The notes under the pieces are model-generated. The model made no database searches, had not been told where the DNA came from, and worked only from the letters and a program-made list of their open reading frames with translations. This document shows, piece after piece, positions 1 to 6,183 of a stretch of 22,751 nt of DNA. Each line of letters starts with the position of its first letter. Position 1 is the stretch's first letter. Source of the DNA: Bacteroidota bacterium (GTDB taxonomy: Bacteria; Bacteroidota; Bacteroidia; Bacteroidales; Prolixibacteraceae); contig JAUYEQ010000461.1 of NCBI GenBank assembly GCA_030691295.1, forward strand, positions 1 to 22,751. The letters run 5' to 3'. Both the position numbers and the translations under genes were made by a program.

Positions 1-56
1 CCCCTCTCTTTTAAAAAGAGAGGGGGGAAGCCCGGCCAGCCGGGCTTGGGGGTGAG
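1..56. repeat. REP-like double hairpin at window start
   Basis: Two adjacent hairpins. CCCCTCTCTTTT pairs with AAAAAGAGAGGGG (1-26), and AAGCCCGG pairs with CCGGGCTT (29-48), followed by GGGGGTGAGTT. Read on the minus strand it has the same plan as the units bounding the leu operon islands: a C-rich CTCACCCCCAA head, then a hairpin with a CCCCTCTC stem. It may also end transcription of a gene lying to the left of the window. Confidence 0.6.
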
Positions 57-88
57 TTAAAAAAGTAAAACCTAAAAATTACCCAATC

Positions 89-886
89 ATGAAACAAATT
101 CTCTCAACTTTAATCCTGATGTTCTTATTTGCTGCAGTTTACGGCCAAATTACCCTGCAAAAAACCTACAACTATTCCGCAACGGTTGTAAAACTCGAAA
201 CGCTGGGCTACAAGTATTACCTGATGGATGTTCCCGCCAACCAGGTCAGAATTTACAACATGGATCATTCACTTTTTAAAACGATCAATTGCAGTGTTCC
301 AACCGGGTATTATCTGGCTGAAATCAAATATGTTTCAGAAAACCTGTTCAACTCCGACTCTCAAATAGAATTGGCATATAGCTATTATAAGTATGTTGCA
401 ACTTCCACATCCTATTATTACATGTACGGGGCAAAAGTTATAACTGAGAGTGGAACTGTTCTACAGCCAATTGATGGCGCCCAATATCTATACGTGAATA
501 AAACCGGAGATTCCGAATACAAGCTCTTTGCCTATTGTTTCGATTATTCTGTTTTTCCTGAAAAAGTCTGGACCAATATTTACAACATTTCGGGCAGTCC
601 GGTTTTTTCGGCCAGTATTTCCGATAAACAACAGGACATCCTCCTGAAAGCATGGCCAAATCCGGCGAGTGAGGTAATCCGGCTGGAATACGAACTTCCG
701 GCAAATGTAAAAAGTGCCAGCCTGAACGTCTATGACACCAGCGGACGTAAGGTCAAAAACTTCACAATCGACAGCCATTCTGACCATATCGCCATGAATG
801 TCAACGACATGGCTGCCGGAACTTATCTTTATAACATCGAGTACGATAATCAGAGAACAATCTCGAAAAAGATCGTGGTGCAATGA
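89..886 (+). CDS. T9SS type A sorting domain-containing secreted protein
   Basis: 265 aa. Residues 1-19 are a signal peptide (MKQILSTLILMFLFAAVYG). Residues 20-180 are rich in Tyr, Ser and Thr and match no family I recognise. Residues about 187-265 form a Por-secretion-system tail: it opens with AWPNPASE, continues with the strand LNVYDTSGRKV, then MAAGTYLYNIEYD, and ends in KKIVVQ. The protein should be exported by Sec, moved through the outer membrane by the type IX system, and released or anchored after tail cleavage. The mature part is short, so a binding or adhesive role is as likely as an enzymatic one. The start follows the A-rich stretch usual in this phylum. Its stop lies just upstream of an acyltransferase remnant. 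Confidence 0.85.
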   Translation: MKQILSTLILMFLFAAVYGQITLQKTYNYSATVVKLETLGYKYYLMDVPANQVRIYNMDHSLFKTINCSVPTGYYLAEIKYVSENLFNSDSQIELAYSYYKYVATSTSYYYMYGAKVITESGTVLQPIDGAQYLYVNKTGDSEYKLFAYCFDYSVFPEKVWTNIYNISGSPVFSASISDKQQDILLKAWPNPASEVIRLEYELPANVKSASLNVYDTSGRKVKNFTIDSHSDHIAMNVNDMAAGTYLYNIEYDNQRTISKKIVVQ

Positions 887-893
887 TTTATAA

Positions 894-1268
894 AAAATAT
901 TTATTCTGGTAGTTTTATTTTCCCGGTTTGGCATCGAAACCACCATCAACCTTTCCGAGTATTATCACCACACTTTCCCGTTTTTCCTTTGGACTCTTGG
1001 AGTTGACGTTTTATGGATATTGCTGCTATGGTTTGTAGTTCAGAAATTCATCGAATTCCCGGTAATTGTTTTTCTGCGGTGGCTCGGTAAAAACATCACT
1101 GCATTTTACATCATCCAATGGCTCATTATCGGGAACATTGCTACGGCTATTTAACAGACACAGGAGCTTTCGAAATATGCTTACTGGTTTGTACCAATTT
1201 TTCTGGCGACTGTCGGATTGACGTTTTTATTTGAAAGAATCTCCAAGCTTTGGATGAAAACAAAATGA
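894..1268 (+). pseudogene. Remnant of an acyltransferase-like multi-pass membrane protein (DUF1624/heparan-glucosaminide N-acetyltransferase-like C-terminus)
   Basis: One frame from 894 to the TGA at 1266-1268 reads as the C-terminal end of a membrane protein: a hydrophobic segment (DVLWILLLWFVVQKF), then LRWLGKNITAFYIIQWL, IIGNIATAI, an in-frame TAA at 1152-1154, then YAYWFVPIFLATVGLTFLFE and KLWMKTK. The LGKNxTAFYxxQWLxIGNIATA stretch resembles the last helices of Bacteroidota DUF1624-type acyltransferases. There is no start codon, the N-terminal half is absent, and the TAA sits where a Tyr codon would fit. Decay starts 8 nt after the preceding gene's stop, which suggests a deletion joined the two. 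Family assignment is from memory of the motif; the pseudogene status is direct. Confidence 0.72.
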
Positions 1269-1326
1269 ATCCACTCCATGTTATTCTGGATAGAAAATCC
1301 AAATTATTCACTTAAAAATTACAACC

Positions 1327-1767
1327 ATGACGACAGCTAATGTTTATCTTACCTTTAATGGCAATTGCCTTGAGGCTTTCAACTTTTACAAATCAGTTTT
1401 TGGCGGCGAATTTCCCTATGTAGGTCGCTACAAAGACATGCCTGCCGATGCCGGACAACCAGTTTCACCCGAAGAGGGCGATAAAATCATGCACATTTCT
1501 TTACCCATTAGTCAGGAAACCATGCTAATGGGTAGCGATACAGGAGGAGAATGGGCTTCGACCTTCGCCCAGGGAAACAACTTTTCCATCTCTATTAACA
1601 CAGATTCGAAGGAATCGGCTGACAGCTTATTCAACGGCCTTTCTGCCGGAGGAATGGTAACCATGCCAATGGCAAGTACTTTCTGGGGCGATTACTTCGG
1701 AATGTTTACCGATAAATTCGGCATCAACTGGATGGTAAGTTTCGCCGAAAACCCGCAACAGAAATAG
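1327..1767 (+). CDS. VOC family protein (PhnB-like, glyoxalase fold)
   Basis: 146 aa, the full length of PhnB/DUF3-type single-domain VOC proteins. It opens with MTTANVYLTFNGNCLEAFNFYKSVFGGE, has the central IMHISLPISQETMLMGSD strand, and ends with MPMASTFWGDYFGMFTDKFGINWMVSF, the typical second half of the fold. Members are soluble cytoplasmic proteins. Many bind metal or small ligands, but the substrate of this subgroup is generally unknown, so no reaction is assigned. It stands alone: a degenerate gene lies upstream and a strong terminator (1799-1829) follows 31 nt after the stop. The ATG follows TTAAAAATTACAACC, an A-rich region without a Shine-Dalgarno sequence. Confidence 0.92.
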   Translation: MTTANVYLTFNGNCLEAFNFYKSVFGGEFPYVGRYKDMPADAGQPVSPEEGDKIMHISLPISQETMLMGSDTGGEWASTFAQGNNFSISINTDSKESADSLFNGLSAGGMVTMPMASTFWGDYFGMFTDKFGINWMVSFAENPQQK

Positions 1768-1798
1768 AAAAAACATTCTTCAACAGGGAACATAAACA

Positions 1799-1829
1799 TA
1801 AAAGACGGTCAGTTCGACTGTCTTTTTTT
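1799..1829 (+). terminator. Rho-independent terminator after the VOC gene
   Basis: Stem AAAGACGGTC/GACTGTCTTT with one G-T wobble, loop AGTTC, then a run of seven T. It sits 31 nt past the VOC stop codon. Confidence 0.85.
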
Positions 1830-1848
1830 GTCTTTAGGGTACCTCGGA

Positions 1849-2079
1849 GGCACCCTATACCACCTCGGAGGTACCCCCCACCACCTAAAAGGTGCAACAC
1901 CGGACCTTTTTGGTACCCTCGACCACCTAAAAGTGACAACACCGGAGCTTTTAGGTGCAACATTCCCCGAAAAAGGTAGGAACTTGCACCTTTTAGGTAC
2001 CCCATACCACCAAAAAGGTGCAACGTTGCACCTTTTTGCTCCGCGTTTGCACCTTTTAGGTTCAATTTTCCATCTCTGA
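1849..2079. repeat. 21-bp tandem repeat array, 11 units
   Basis: Eleven consecutive 21-bp units begin at 1849, 1870, 1891, 1912, 1933, 1954, 1975, 1996, 2017, 2038 and 2059 with no length slip. Two forms recur: GGTACC...ACCACCTAAAA and GGTGCAAC...GCACCTTTTA. Each carries CACCT-AAA/TTT-AGGT half palindromes. A decayed unit lies at 1828-1848 and perhaps another after 2079. The unit is seven codons long and both strands are open, giving a G(T/A)xxHLx heptad on the plus strand and LHLLGGxGYLKGA-like repeats on the minus strand. No start codon context supports translation, so I treat it as a DNA repeat. It fills most of the 471-bp gap between the VOC and transpeptidase genes. Confidence 0.9.
2011..2038. 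repeat. 28-bp perfect palindrome inside the tandem array
   Basis: Perfect dyad centred between 2024 and 2025, with 14-nt arms reading CAAAAAGGTGCAAC. It arises where a TTGCACCTTTTT-ended unit follows an AAAAA-ended unit. Confidence 0.9.
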
Positions 2080-2217
2080 AGTACGATGATAGATTTTCGA
2101 GGTGGGTCTATTGTTCCGATGACTCAAAGTCATTGGATTCAGTGACCACAAAAAAAAGCCTTGTTTTAACATTGGAAGAAAAAGCCAGCCAGGAACAGCA
2201 TTTTAATCGTTTTAAAC

Positions 2218-2225
2218 TATTTTTG
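2218..2225 (+). promoter_or_regulatory. Candidate -7 box for the L,D-transpeptidase gene
   Basis: TATTTTTG fits the Bacteroidota TAnnTTTG -7 consensus. It lies 13 nt before ATG 2239 and 19 nt before ATG 2245, which would leave a very short leader and favours the second ATG. No clear -33 element is seen. Confidence 0.4.
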
Positions 2226-2238
2226 CCCGACTTTTTAG

Positions 2239-2991
2239 ATGCACATGAAATATTTAATACTCCTCTTTTCTCTATTTTTTCTGGTATCGGGAACGCCACC
2301 GGGCACTTTCAGGGAAAGCCAATTGAAACACACCCGGGTGAAGGAAGCCTTTGCTAATAAGGAAAAAACGGTTATGAAAACGCTGGCCGATCATGGCATT
2401 TCGCGTGACAGTTTGCAAATTTACCTTCGGGCTTTCAAAACTGAAAAGAAGGTTGAGGTTTGGGCCAAAAACATTTGCGACACGGCATTTACCTTAGTTA
2501 AAGAATTTCCTATTTGTGAAATTTCAGATGAAATTGGCCCGAAAAGACGTTTGTATGATTTACAGGTTCCTGAAGGTTTTTACCGCATCAACGAACTGAA
2601 TCCGTACAGCAAATACTATTTGTCGATGAAGATCAACTACCCAAATGCTTCAGACAGCATCCGTGGTGTAAAAGGACGGCTGGGCAACCAGATTTACATT
2701 CATGGAGGGTGTGAATCATCAGGTTGCATTGCCATTGCCGACGATAAAATCAAGGAGCTGTTCGTTTATTGCATCGAAGCCTACAATGCTGGTCAGAAAG
2801 AAGTCAACATTGCCATTTATCCGACTCATCTGAACGATTCCAACTATGCCCGGTTAACTTCAGGATACAGCAAAAACAAGGATAAAATCAGCTTGTGGGC
2901 CGATCTAAAAAAAAGCTACGATTTGTTTAACAAAACCAAAGTTCCACCAGCCGTTAAGTTCCTTCCCGATGGAATGCATGAAGTGAATTAA
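2239..2991 (+). CDS. L,D-transpeptidase family protein, YafK type
   Basis: 250 aa. The N-terminal hydrophobic segment (MKYLILLFSLFFLVSG) is a signal peptide, placing the protein in the periplasm. The YkuD-type active site is clear: IHGGCESSGCIAI, with His155, Ser161 and catalytic Cys163, in the HGxC...GC arrangement of the YafK branch rather than the classic SHGChN form. Family members make or cut L,D-linked peptide bonds in peptidoglycan; Escherichia coli YafK (DpaA) detaches Braun lipoprotein. Bacteroidota lack that lipoprotein, so the substrate here is open. ATG 2245 (second Met, MKY) fits the signal peptide equally well and is an alternative start. It follows the 21-bp array and precedes a toxin-antitoxin pair, with no obvious operon partner. 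Confidence 0.9.
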   Translation: MHMKYLILLFSLFFLVSGTPPGTFRESQLKHTRVKEAFANKEKTVMKTLADHGISRDSLQIYLRAFKTEKKVEVWAKNICDTAFTLVKEFPICEISDEIGPKRRLYDLQVPEGFYRINELNPYSKYYLSMKINYPNASDSIRGVKGRLGNQIYIHGGCESSGCIAIADDKIKELFVYCIEAYNAGQKEVNIAIYPTHLNDSNYARLTSGYSKNKDKISLWADLKKSYDLFNKTKVPPAVKFLPDGMHEVN

Positions 2992-3007
2992 ATTTCATGA
3001 AAACTTG

Positions 3008-3015
3008 TATCTTTG
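3008..3015 (+). promoter_or_regulatory. -7 promoter box for mntA-hepT
   Basis: TATCTTTG matches TAnnTTTG exactly and ends 16 nt before the mntA ATG. This implies a short leader starting near 3022. Confidence 0.6.
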
Positions 3016-3031
3016 AATCAAAATCAACGAT

Positions 3032-3331
3032 ATGATTGAATTAAATCAAATATTGTTTTATCTCTCATCAAACAAATTACGACTGGAAAAAGATTACCAT
3101 TTGAAGAAAATCGGTGTATTTGGGTCCATTGCAAGGGGTGAGCAAAACAATAAAAGCGACATCGATCTGATTGTTGAATTTGAAGACAATACGCCTGATC
3201 TAAATTCCATCAAGCAGCAACTCAGAGATGAAATCCAGGCAAAATTCAATTTACCAGTTGATATTTGCAGGGAAAAGTATATCAAACCCATTTTCAGAAA
3301 CCAGATTTTATCCGAAGCAAAGTATGCTTAA
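3032..3331 (+). CDS. mntA: MntA-type nucleotidyltransferase antitoxin
   Basis: 99 aa, a minimal nucleotidyltransferase (MNT) domain. The signature GSX10DXD is exact: Gly31-Ser32, ten residues, Asp43-Ile-Asp45 (VFGSIARGE...SDIDL). A third acidic residue, Asp77, lies in LPVDIC. In characterised MntA-HepT systems the MNT protein transfers AMP onto a tyrosine beside the HEPN active site and so silences the toxin ribonuclease. Its stop overlaps the start of the downstream HEPN gene by 8 nt, the usual translational coupling. Base composition is visibly more A/T-rich than the leu operon, which suits a mobile toxin-antitoxin module. All catalytic residues are present, so it is probably active. Confidence 0.92.
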   Translation: MIELNQILFYLSSNKLRLEKDYHLKKIGVFGSIARGEQNNKSDIDLIVEFEDNTPDLNSIKQQLRDEIQAKFNLPVDICREKYIKPIFRNQILSEAKYA

Positions 3332-3671
3332 TGTTTCACATCGGGATTTTAGTTGCATTCAAAACATGCTTGATTCAATTCAGAAAATTCAGTTGTATTC
3401 AGGCAACTTTAACAATGCCGATGAGTTTTTCGAGGACTCTCTTTCGTTCGATGCAACAATGATGAACTTTATAGTTATTGGTGAAATGGTTGAAAAACTA
3501 TCGGATGATTTTATCTTAGCTACCGGCGAAGATATTAACTGGACAAAAGTTAAAAGCTTCCGCAATATAATCGCCCACAATTATTTTGGAATTGATGCCG
3601 AAGAGGTTTGGCAAATCATAAATGGAAGCCTTGTATCCCTAAAAGAGAAACTGAAGAAATTAATTTTATAA
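3324..3671 (+). CDS. hepT: HepT-type HEPN ribonuclease toxin
   Basis: 115 aa from ATG 3324, a mainly alpha-helical HEPN domain (DUF86). The catalytic RX4HXY motif is intact: Arg80, His85 and Tyr87 in RNIIAHNY. A second conserved stretch, FIVIGEMVEKLS (49-60), is typical of the family. HEPN toxins cleave RNA as dimers, and Tyr87 is the expected AMPylation target of the partner MntA. A longer reading frame opens at 3228 but would overlap mntA by about 100 nt; 3324 is the in-frame ATG that gives a normal HEPN N-terminus and an 8-nt overlap. A hairpin at 3694-3721 follows the gene. Confidence 0.92.
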   Translation: MLNVSHRDFSCIQNMLDSIQKIQLYSGNFNNADEFFEDSLSFDATMMNFIVIGEMVEKLSDDFILATGEDINWTKVKSFRNIIAHNYFGIDAEEVWQIINGSLVSLKEKLKKLIL

Positions 3672-3693
3672 AATCATCTTTCGATCTGACAAA

Positions 3694-3721
3694 CTTCAGT
3701 CATCTAATTAGATGCATGAAG
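3694..3721. other. Palindromic hairpin after hepT
   Basis: CATCTAATTAGATG (3701-3714) is a perfect 14-bp palindrome. Outer arms CTTCA/TGAAG extend it after a 2x2 mismatch. There is no T tract, so it is either a weak terminator or a protein-binding site in front of the Crp/Fnr-like gene. Confidence 0.45.
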
Positions 3722-3768
3722 ATAACAGAATCATCTGATAATACCTTCCCCCTTTAAAATACGCCTGA

Positions 3769-4341
3769 ATGTATCCCAACTTCATTAGCCATATTCGCAA
3801 ATACGTAAAGCTCGACGACCATTCAGTTGCACGACTAATTCAATACATATCTCCCCTGAAATTAAAGCGGAAGGAATTTTTACTGAAGGAAGGTCAAATT
3901 TGCCAATCCATTTATTTTGTTGAAAAAGGGTGCCTAAGAATGTTTTTTATCGACGACAAACTAAACGAGCAGATTACCCAGTTTGCCTTGGAAAATTGGT
4001 GGATGGCTGATCATTTTAGCTTTCTGGACAATAAACCATCACCCTACTTAATACAAACCATCGAAAAATCGGAAATCCTTGCAATTAATAAAACTTTGTT
4101 TGAAGAAATGCTCCGGGAACTACCGCAAATGGAACGCTATTTCAGGATTATTATGCAACGGGCTGTGGCTGCCTCACAGCTCCGAAATAAATTTACGTAC
4201 GAGATGTCAAAAGAGGAATTCTACCAACATTTCAACACTTCCTTCCCCGAATTCGTTCAGCGCGTTCCGCAATATATGATTGCTTCTTACCTGGGTCTGA
4301 CCCCGCAATACGTTAGCGAACTCCGAAAAAAGAAATTGTAG
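3769..4341 (+). CDS. Crp/Fnr family transcriptional regulator
   Basis: 190 aa. Residues about 10-125 form a cyclic-nucleotide-binding-type beta barrel (LKLKRKEFLLKEGQICQSIYFVEKGCLRMFF). The family's usual R-x-A phosphate-binding segment is not evident, so cAMP binding is unlikely. A long dimerisation helix follows (about 115-150). Residues about 165-190 are a helix-turn-helix (RVPQYMIASYLGLTPQYVSEL). This short form, ending right after the recognition helix in RKKKL, is common in Bacteroidota and often senses redox or reactive species, but the ligand cannot be read here. It lies 82 nt upstream of a flavin split-barrel gene on the same strand, its likely target. Confidence 0.93.
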   Translation: MYPNFISHIRKYVKLDDHSVARLIQYISPLKLKRKEFLLKEGQICQSIYFVEKGCLRMFFIDDKLNEQITQFALENWWMADHFSFLDNKPSPYLIQTIEKSEILAINKTLFEEMLRELPQMERYFRIIMQRAVAASQLRNKFTYEMSKEEFYQHFNTSFPEFVQRVPQYMIASYLGLTPQYVSELRKKKL

Positions 4342-4387
4342 GCTTCATTTCTTAAACCAGCTTAATTTTTTATTGTCTTCGCACAGA

Positions 4388-4395
4388 TAGATTTG
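4388..4395 (+). promoter_or_regulatory. -7 promoter box for the split-barrel gene
   Basis: TAGATTTG matches TAnnTTTG. A T-rich stretch (TTTTTTATTG, 4365-4375) occupies the -33 position. Expected transcription start is near 4402, giving a leader of about 22 nt before ATG 4424, so this gene can be transcribed separately from the regulator. Confidence 0.65.
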
Positions 4396-4423
4396 TACTC
4401 ACAAATAATCAGAGAATAATACT

Positions 4424-4810
4424 ATGAGCGAAAACAGAAAGCTATCCGAAAAATTTCATGAAGTATTGAACCATGAAGGCGTTGTTTCCATTGTATCCTG
4501 GGGAGTTGATCCCCATGTAGTAAACACCTGGAATTCGTTTCTGGTGATAACAGAAGACGAGCGAATTCTGATTCCGGCCTATGGATTCAGGAAAACAGAG
4601 AAAAACGTCAATGTAAACAACCAGGTAAAACTCACACTGGGAACCAAAGAAGTATTGGGGCACAACAATTACCAGGGAACAGGGTTTCTGATTAATGGCA
4701 CAGCCAGATACATTGCTTCGGGTGACGAATTTGATTTTATGAAAGAAAAATTTTCGTTCCTGACCAGAGTATTTGAAGTAACCGTCGATAAGGCCAAACA
4801 AATGCTTTAA
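4424..4810 (+). CDS. Pyridoxamine 5'-phosphate oxidase family (FMN split-barrel) protein
   Basis: 128 aa, a single split barrel. Recognisable parts are LSEKFHEVLNHEGVVSIVSW (7-26), the strand NTWNSFLVITEDERILIPAYGF, the basic turn KTEKNVNVNNQVKLTLG, and GTGFLINGTARYIASGDEFDFMKEKF near the end. Such proteins bind FMN (or sometimes F420 or heme) as dimers. This short branch is not the vitamin B6 enzyme PdxH, which is longer and has conserved phosphate-binding residues not seen here. It probably acts as a cytoplasmic flavoprotein reductase of unknown substrate. It has its own promoter box at 4388 and follows a Crp/Fnr-like regulator, a pairing common in this phylum. Confidence 0.9.
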   Translation: MSENRKLSEKFHEVLNHEGVVSIVSWGVDPHVVNTWNSFLVITEDERILIPAYGFRKTEKNVNVNNQVKLTLGTKEVLGHNNYQGTGFLINGTARYIASGDEFDFMKEKFSFLTRVFEVTVDKAKQML

Positions 4811-4827
4811 TACATATTATTCGATCA

Positions 4828-4857
4828 GTGATCCGATGACTAGATTTATCGGATCAC
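4828..4857. other. Hairpin after the split-barrel gene
   Basis: Ten-bp perfect stem GTGATCCGAT/ATCGGATCAC with loop GACTAGATTT, 18 nt after the stop codon. Neither strand has a T tract, so it is probably a 3'-end stabiliser or a weak terminator. Confidence 0.5.
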
Positions 4858-4863
4858 CAAGAA

Positions 4864-4897
4864 AGAAAGGCTCCCTGCTTTCGCAAAGAGCCTTTCT
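4864..4897 (-). terminator. Terminator between convergent genes, better matched to the leu operon
   Basis: Ten-bp stem AGAAAGGCTC/GAGCCTTTCT with a 14-nt loop that can itself pair CTTT with AAAG. On the minus strand it is followed by the T-rich TTCTT, making it the likely end of the leu operon 57 nt past leuB. It could also act on plus-strand transcripts. Confidence 0.65.
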
Positions 4898-4898
4898 C

Positions 4899-4954
4899 GG
4901 GTGTGGCGATTTTTAATCGCCATTAATTTTTGCGGTTAAAAACCGCAACACCCC
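4899..4954. repeat. REP-like inverted pair (GGGTGT-headed hairpins)
   Basis: The left unit is GGGTGT followed by hairpin GGCGATT/AATCGCC with loop TTT. The right unit, on the other strand, is GGGTGT followed by TGCGGTT/AACCGCA. The two units are separated by an AT-rich spacer. The heads also pair with each other, so the whole can form a three-way junction. The two stems differ in sequence while both stay paired. It abuts the leuB stop codon directly. Confidence 0.8.
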
Positions 4955-6018
4955 TAGTTTTTCACAATCCAGTCGGTAATCCAGTCGCCAACTTCCGAAG
5001 TTGAATACGATTTATCAACTGCGATGTCAACCGTCACGACTTTGGCATCCAGCGAAGCATCAACAGCTTTACGGATGATAGCGCCTTCTGCCTGAAGATC
5101 GAATGCGTATTCGAACATCATGGCAGCCGACAAAATGGTAGCAACCGGGTTGGCAATATTTTTACCGGCAGCCTGCGGATACGAACCGTGAATTGGCTCG
5201 AATACCGAAGTATGAATTCCAATTGATGCTGATGGCGATAATCCAAGCGAACCTGTAATTACAGAAGCTTCGTCGGTCAGGATATCGCCAAACATGTTTT
5301 CGGTTACCATCACATCAAAGTTTTTCGGCCACTGTATAATCTGCATCGCGGCATTGTCAACGAACATGTATTCTGTTGTTACTTCAGGATAAGTTGGCGC
5401 CATTTCCTGTGCAATTTCTCTCCACAGGCGTGAACTTTCGAGCACGTTGGCTTTATCGACCACCGTCAGTTTTTTGTTGCGCTTCATGGCATATTCGTAA
5501 CCCAGTTTCAGGATACGTTCCACTTCAACACGGGTGTAGGTACAGGTGTCGAAAGCGGTGTTTCCATTGTCCAGACGGCCTTTTTCGCCAAAATAGATTC
5601 CTCCGGTCAGTTCGCGGATGGCTACAAAATCGGCGCCTTCAATCAGCTCGCGGCGAAGCGGTGATTTGTGCAGCAACGAAGGAAAAGTAACTACCGGACG
5701 AATGTTGGCGTACAAACCAAGCTTTTTGCGCATCAGCAGCAAACCTTGTTCCGGACGAACAGTTGCTTTCGGATTGTTGTCGTATTTCGGGTCGCCAATG
5801 GCGCCAAAAAGTACGGCATCCGATTTCATACACAGTTCGTGGGTTGAATCGGGATACGGAGCTCCCAACTCATCAATGGCACAGGCGCCGGTCAAAGCGA
5901 ATTCGTATTCCAGTTCGTGGTTAAATTTGGCGGCAACCGCCTTTACTACTTTCATGGCCTGATCGATAATTTCAGGTCCGATCCCGTCGCCGGGAAGAAT
6001 GGCTAATTTTAACTTCAT
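4954..6018 (-). CDS. leuB: 3-isopropylmalate dehydrogenase
   Basis: 354 aa, full family length. It oxidises and decarboxylates 3-isopropylmalate to 2-oxoisocaproate with NAD+ and a divalent metal; homologues also accept erythro-3-methylmalate on the citramalate route to isoleucine. Visible signatures are [10 protein letters not shown] at 8-17, [13 protein letters not shown] in the substrate loop, [16 protein letters not shown], the metal-binding GDILTDEAS, and [18 protein letters not shown] near the cofactor site. It is the last gene of the minus-strand operon, 165 nt after the methyltransferase gene. That gap holds a 92-nt REP-like pair. The stop codon touches another REP-like pair, and a terminator lies 57 nt beyond it. 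Confidence 0.98.
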   Translation of the reverse strand: MKLKLAILPGDGIGPEIIDQAMKVVKAVAAKFNHELEYEFALTGACAIDELGAPYPDSTHELCMKSDAVLFGAIGDPKYDNNPKATVRPEQGLLLMRKKLGLYANIRPVVTFPSLLHKSPLRRELIEGADFVAIRELTGGIYFGEKGRLDNGNTAFDTCTYTRVEVERILKLGYEYAMKRNKKLTVVDKANVLESSRLWREIAQEMAPTYPEVTTEYMFVDNAAMQIIQWPKNFDVMVTENMFGDILTDEASVITGSLGLSPSASIGIHTSVFEPIHGSYPQAAGKNIANPVATILSAAMMFEYAFDLQAEGAIIRKAVDASLDAKVVTVDIAVDKSYSTSEVGDWITDWIVKN

Positions 6019-6051
6019 TGATATGGTTTTTTAATTTTTTCTTTCAATATT

Positions 6052-6068
6052 GAACCCTTTCAGGGTTC
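6052..6068. repeat. CCCTTTCAGGG hairpin, solo copy
   Basis: GAACCCTTTCAGGGTTC lies in the leuB leader. It is preceded by AATATT, as in the copy at 11188-11200. It matches the last stem of the three-stem module found at 9390-9501 and 11079-11200. Confidence 0.65.
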
Positions 6069-6085
6069 TTTCTTTTTTAATTTTT

Positions 6086-6177
6086 CATGTCCGTTGGCTA
6101 AGCCGAACGGCAAAGGATAGAGGAAAACTCAATCGCAGAGCCATATCCTTTGCCGTCACATTTATGTGACGGATATG
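6086..6177. repeat. REP-like element with 34-nt hairpin-bearing inverted ends
   Basis: The left end (6086-6119) reads CATGTCCGTT, hairpin tip, AACGGCAAAGGATA. The right end on the other strand (6144-6177) reads CATATCCGTC, tip, GACGGCAAAGGATA. GGCAAAGGATA and TATCCTTTGCC form an 11-bp outer stem. The right tip CCGTCACA/TGTGACGG is a perfect 8-bp hairpin and the left tip pairs with one bulge. The 24-nt core between the ends is unpaired. It occupies the leader in front of leuB. Confidence 0.75.
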
Positions 6178-6183
6178 TATTTT

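Noticed and set aside
438..949. Minus-strand open frames over the first gene
   Set aside because: Shadows of the T9SS-tail protein gene; no domain or signal peptide in the translations.
1724..2079. Open frames on both strands through the 21-bp array with Leu/Gly- or His/Leu-rich heptads
   Set aside because: The unit is 21 bp with no stop in several frames, so openness is automatic. Start contexts are poor and one frame overlaps the VOC gene and its terminator.
1849..2079. CRISPR array
   Set aside because: Units are directly contiguous with no unique spacers and no cas genes nearby.
2110..2127. ATGACT/AGTCAT hairpin as a regulatory element of the transpeptidase gene
   Set aside because: Six-bp stem far upstream of the candidate promoter, with no second feature supporting it.
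3228..3323. Upstream extension of hepT
   Set aside because: It would overlap most of the mntA C-terminal coding region. ATG 3324 gives the normal HEPN N-terminus.
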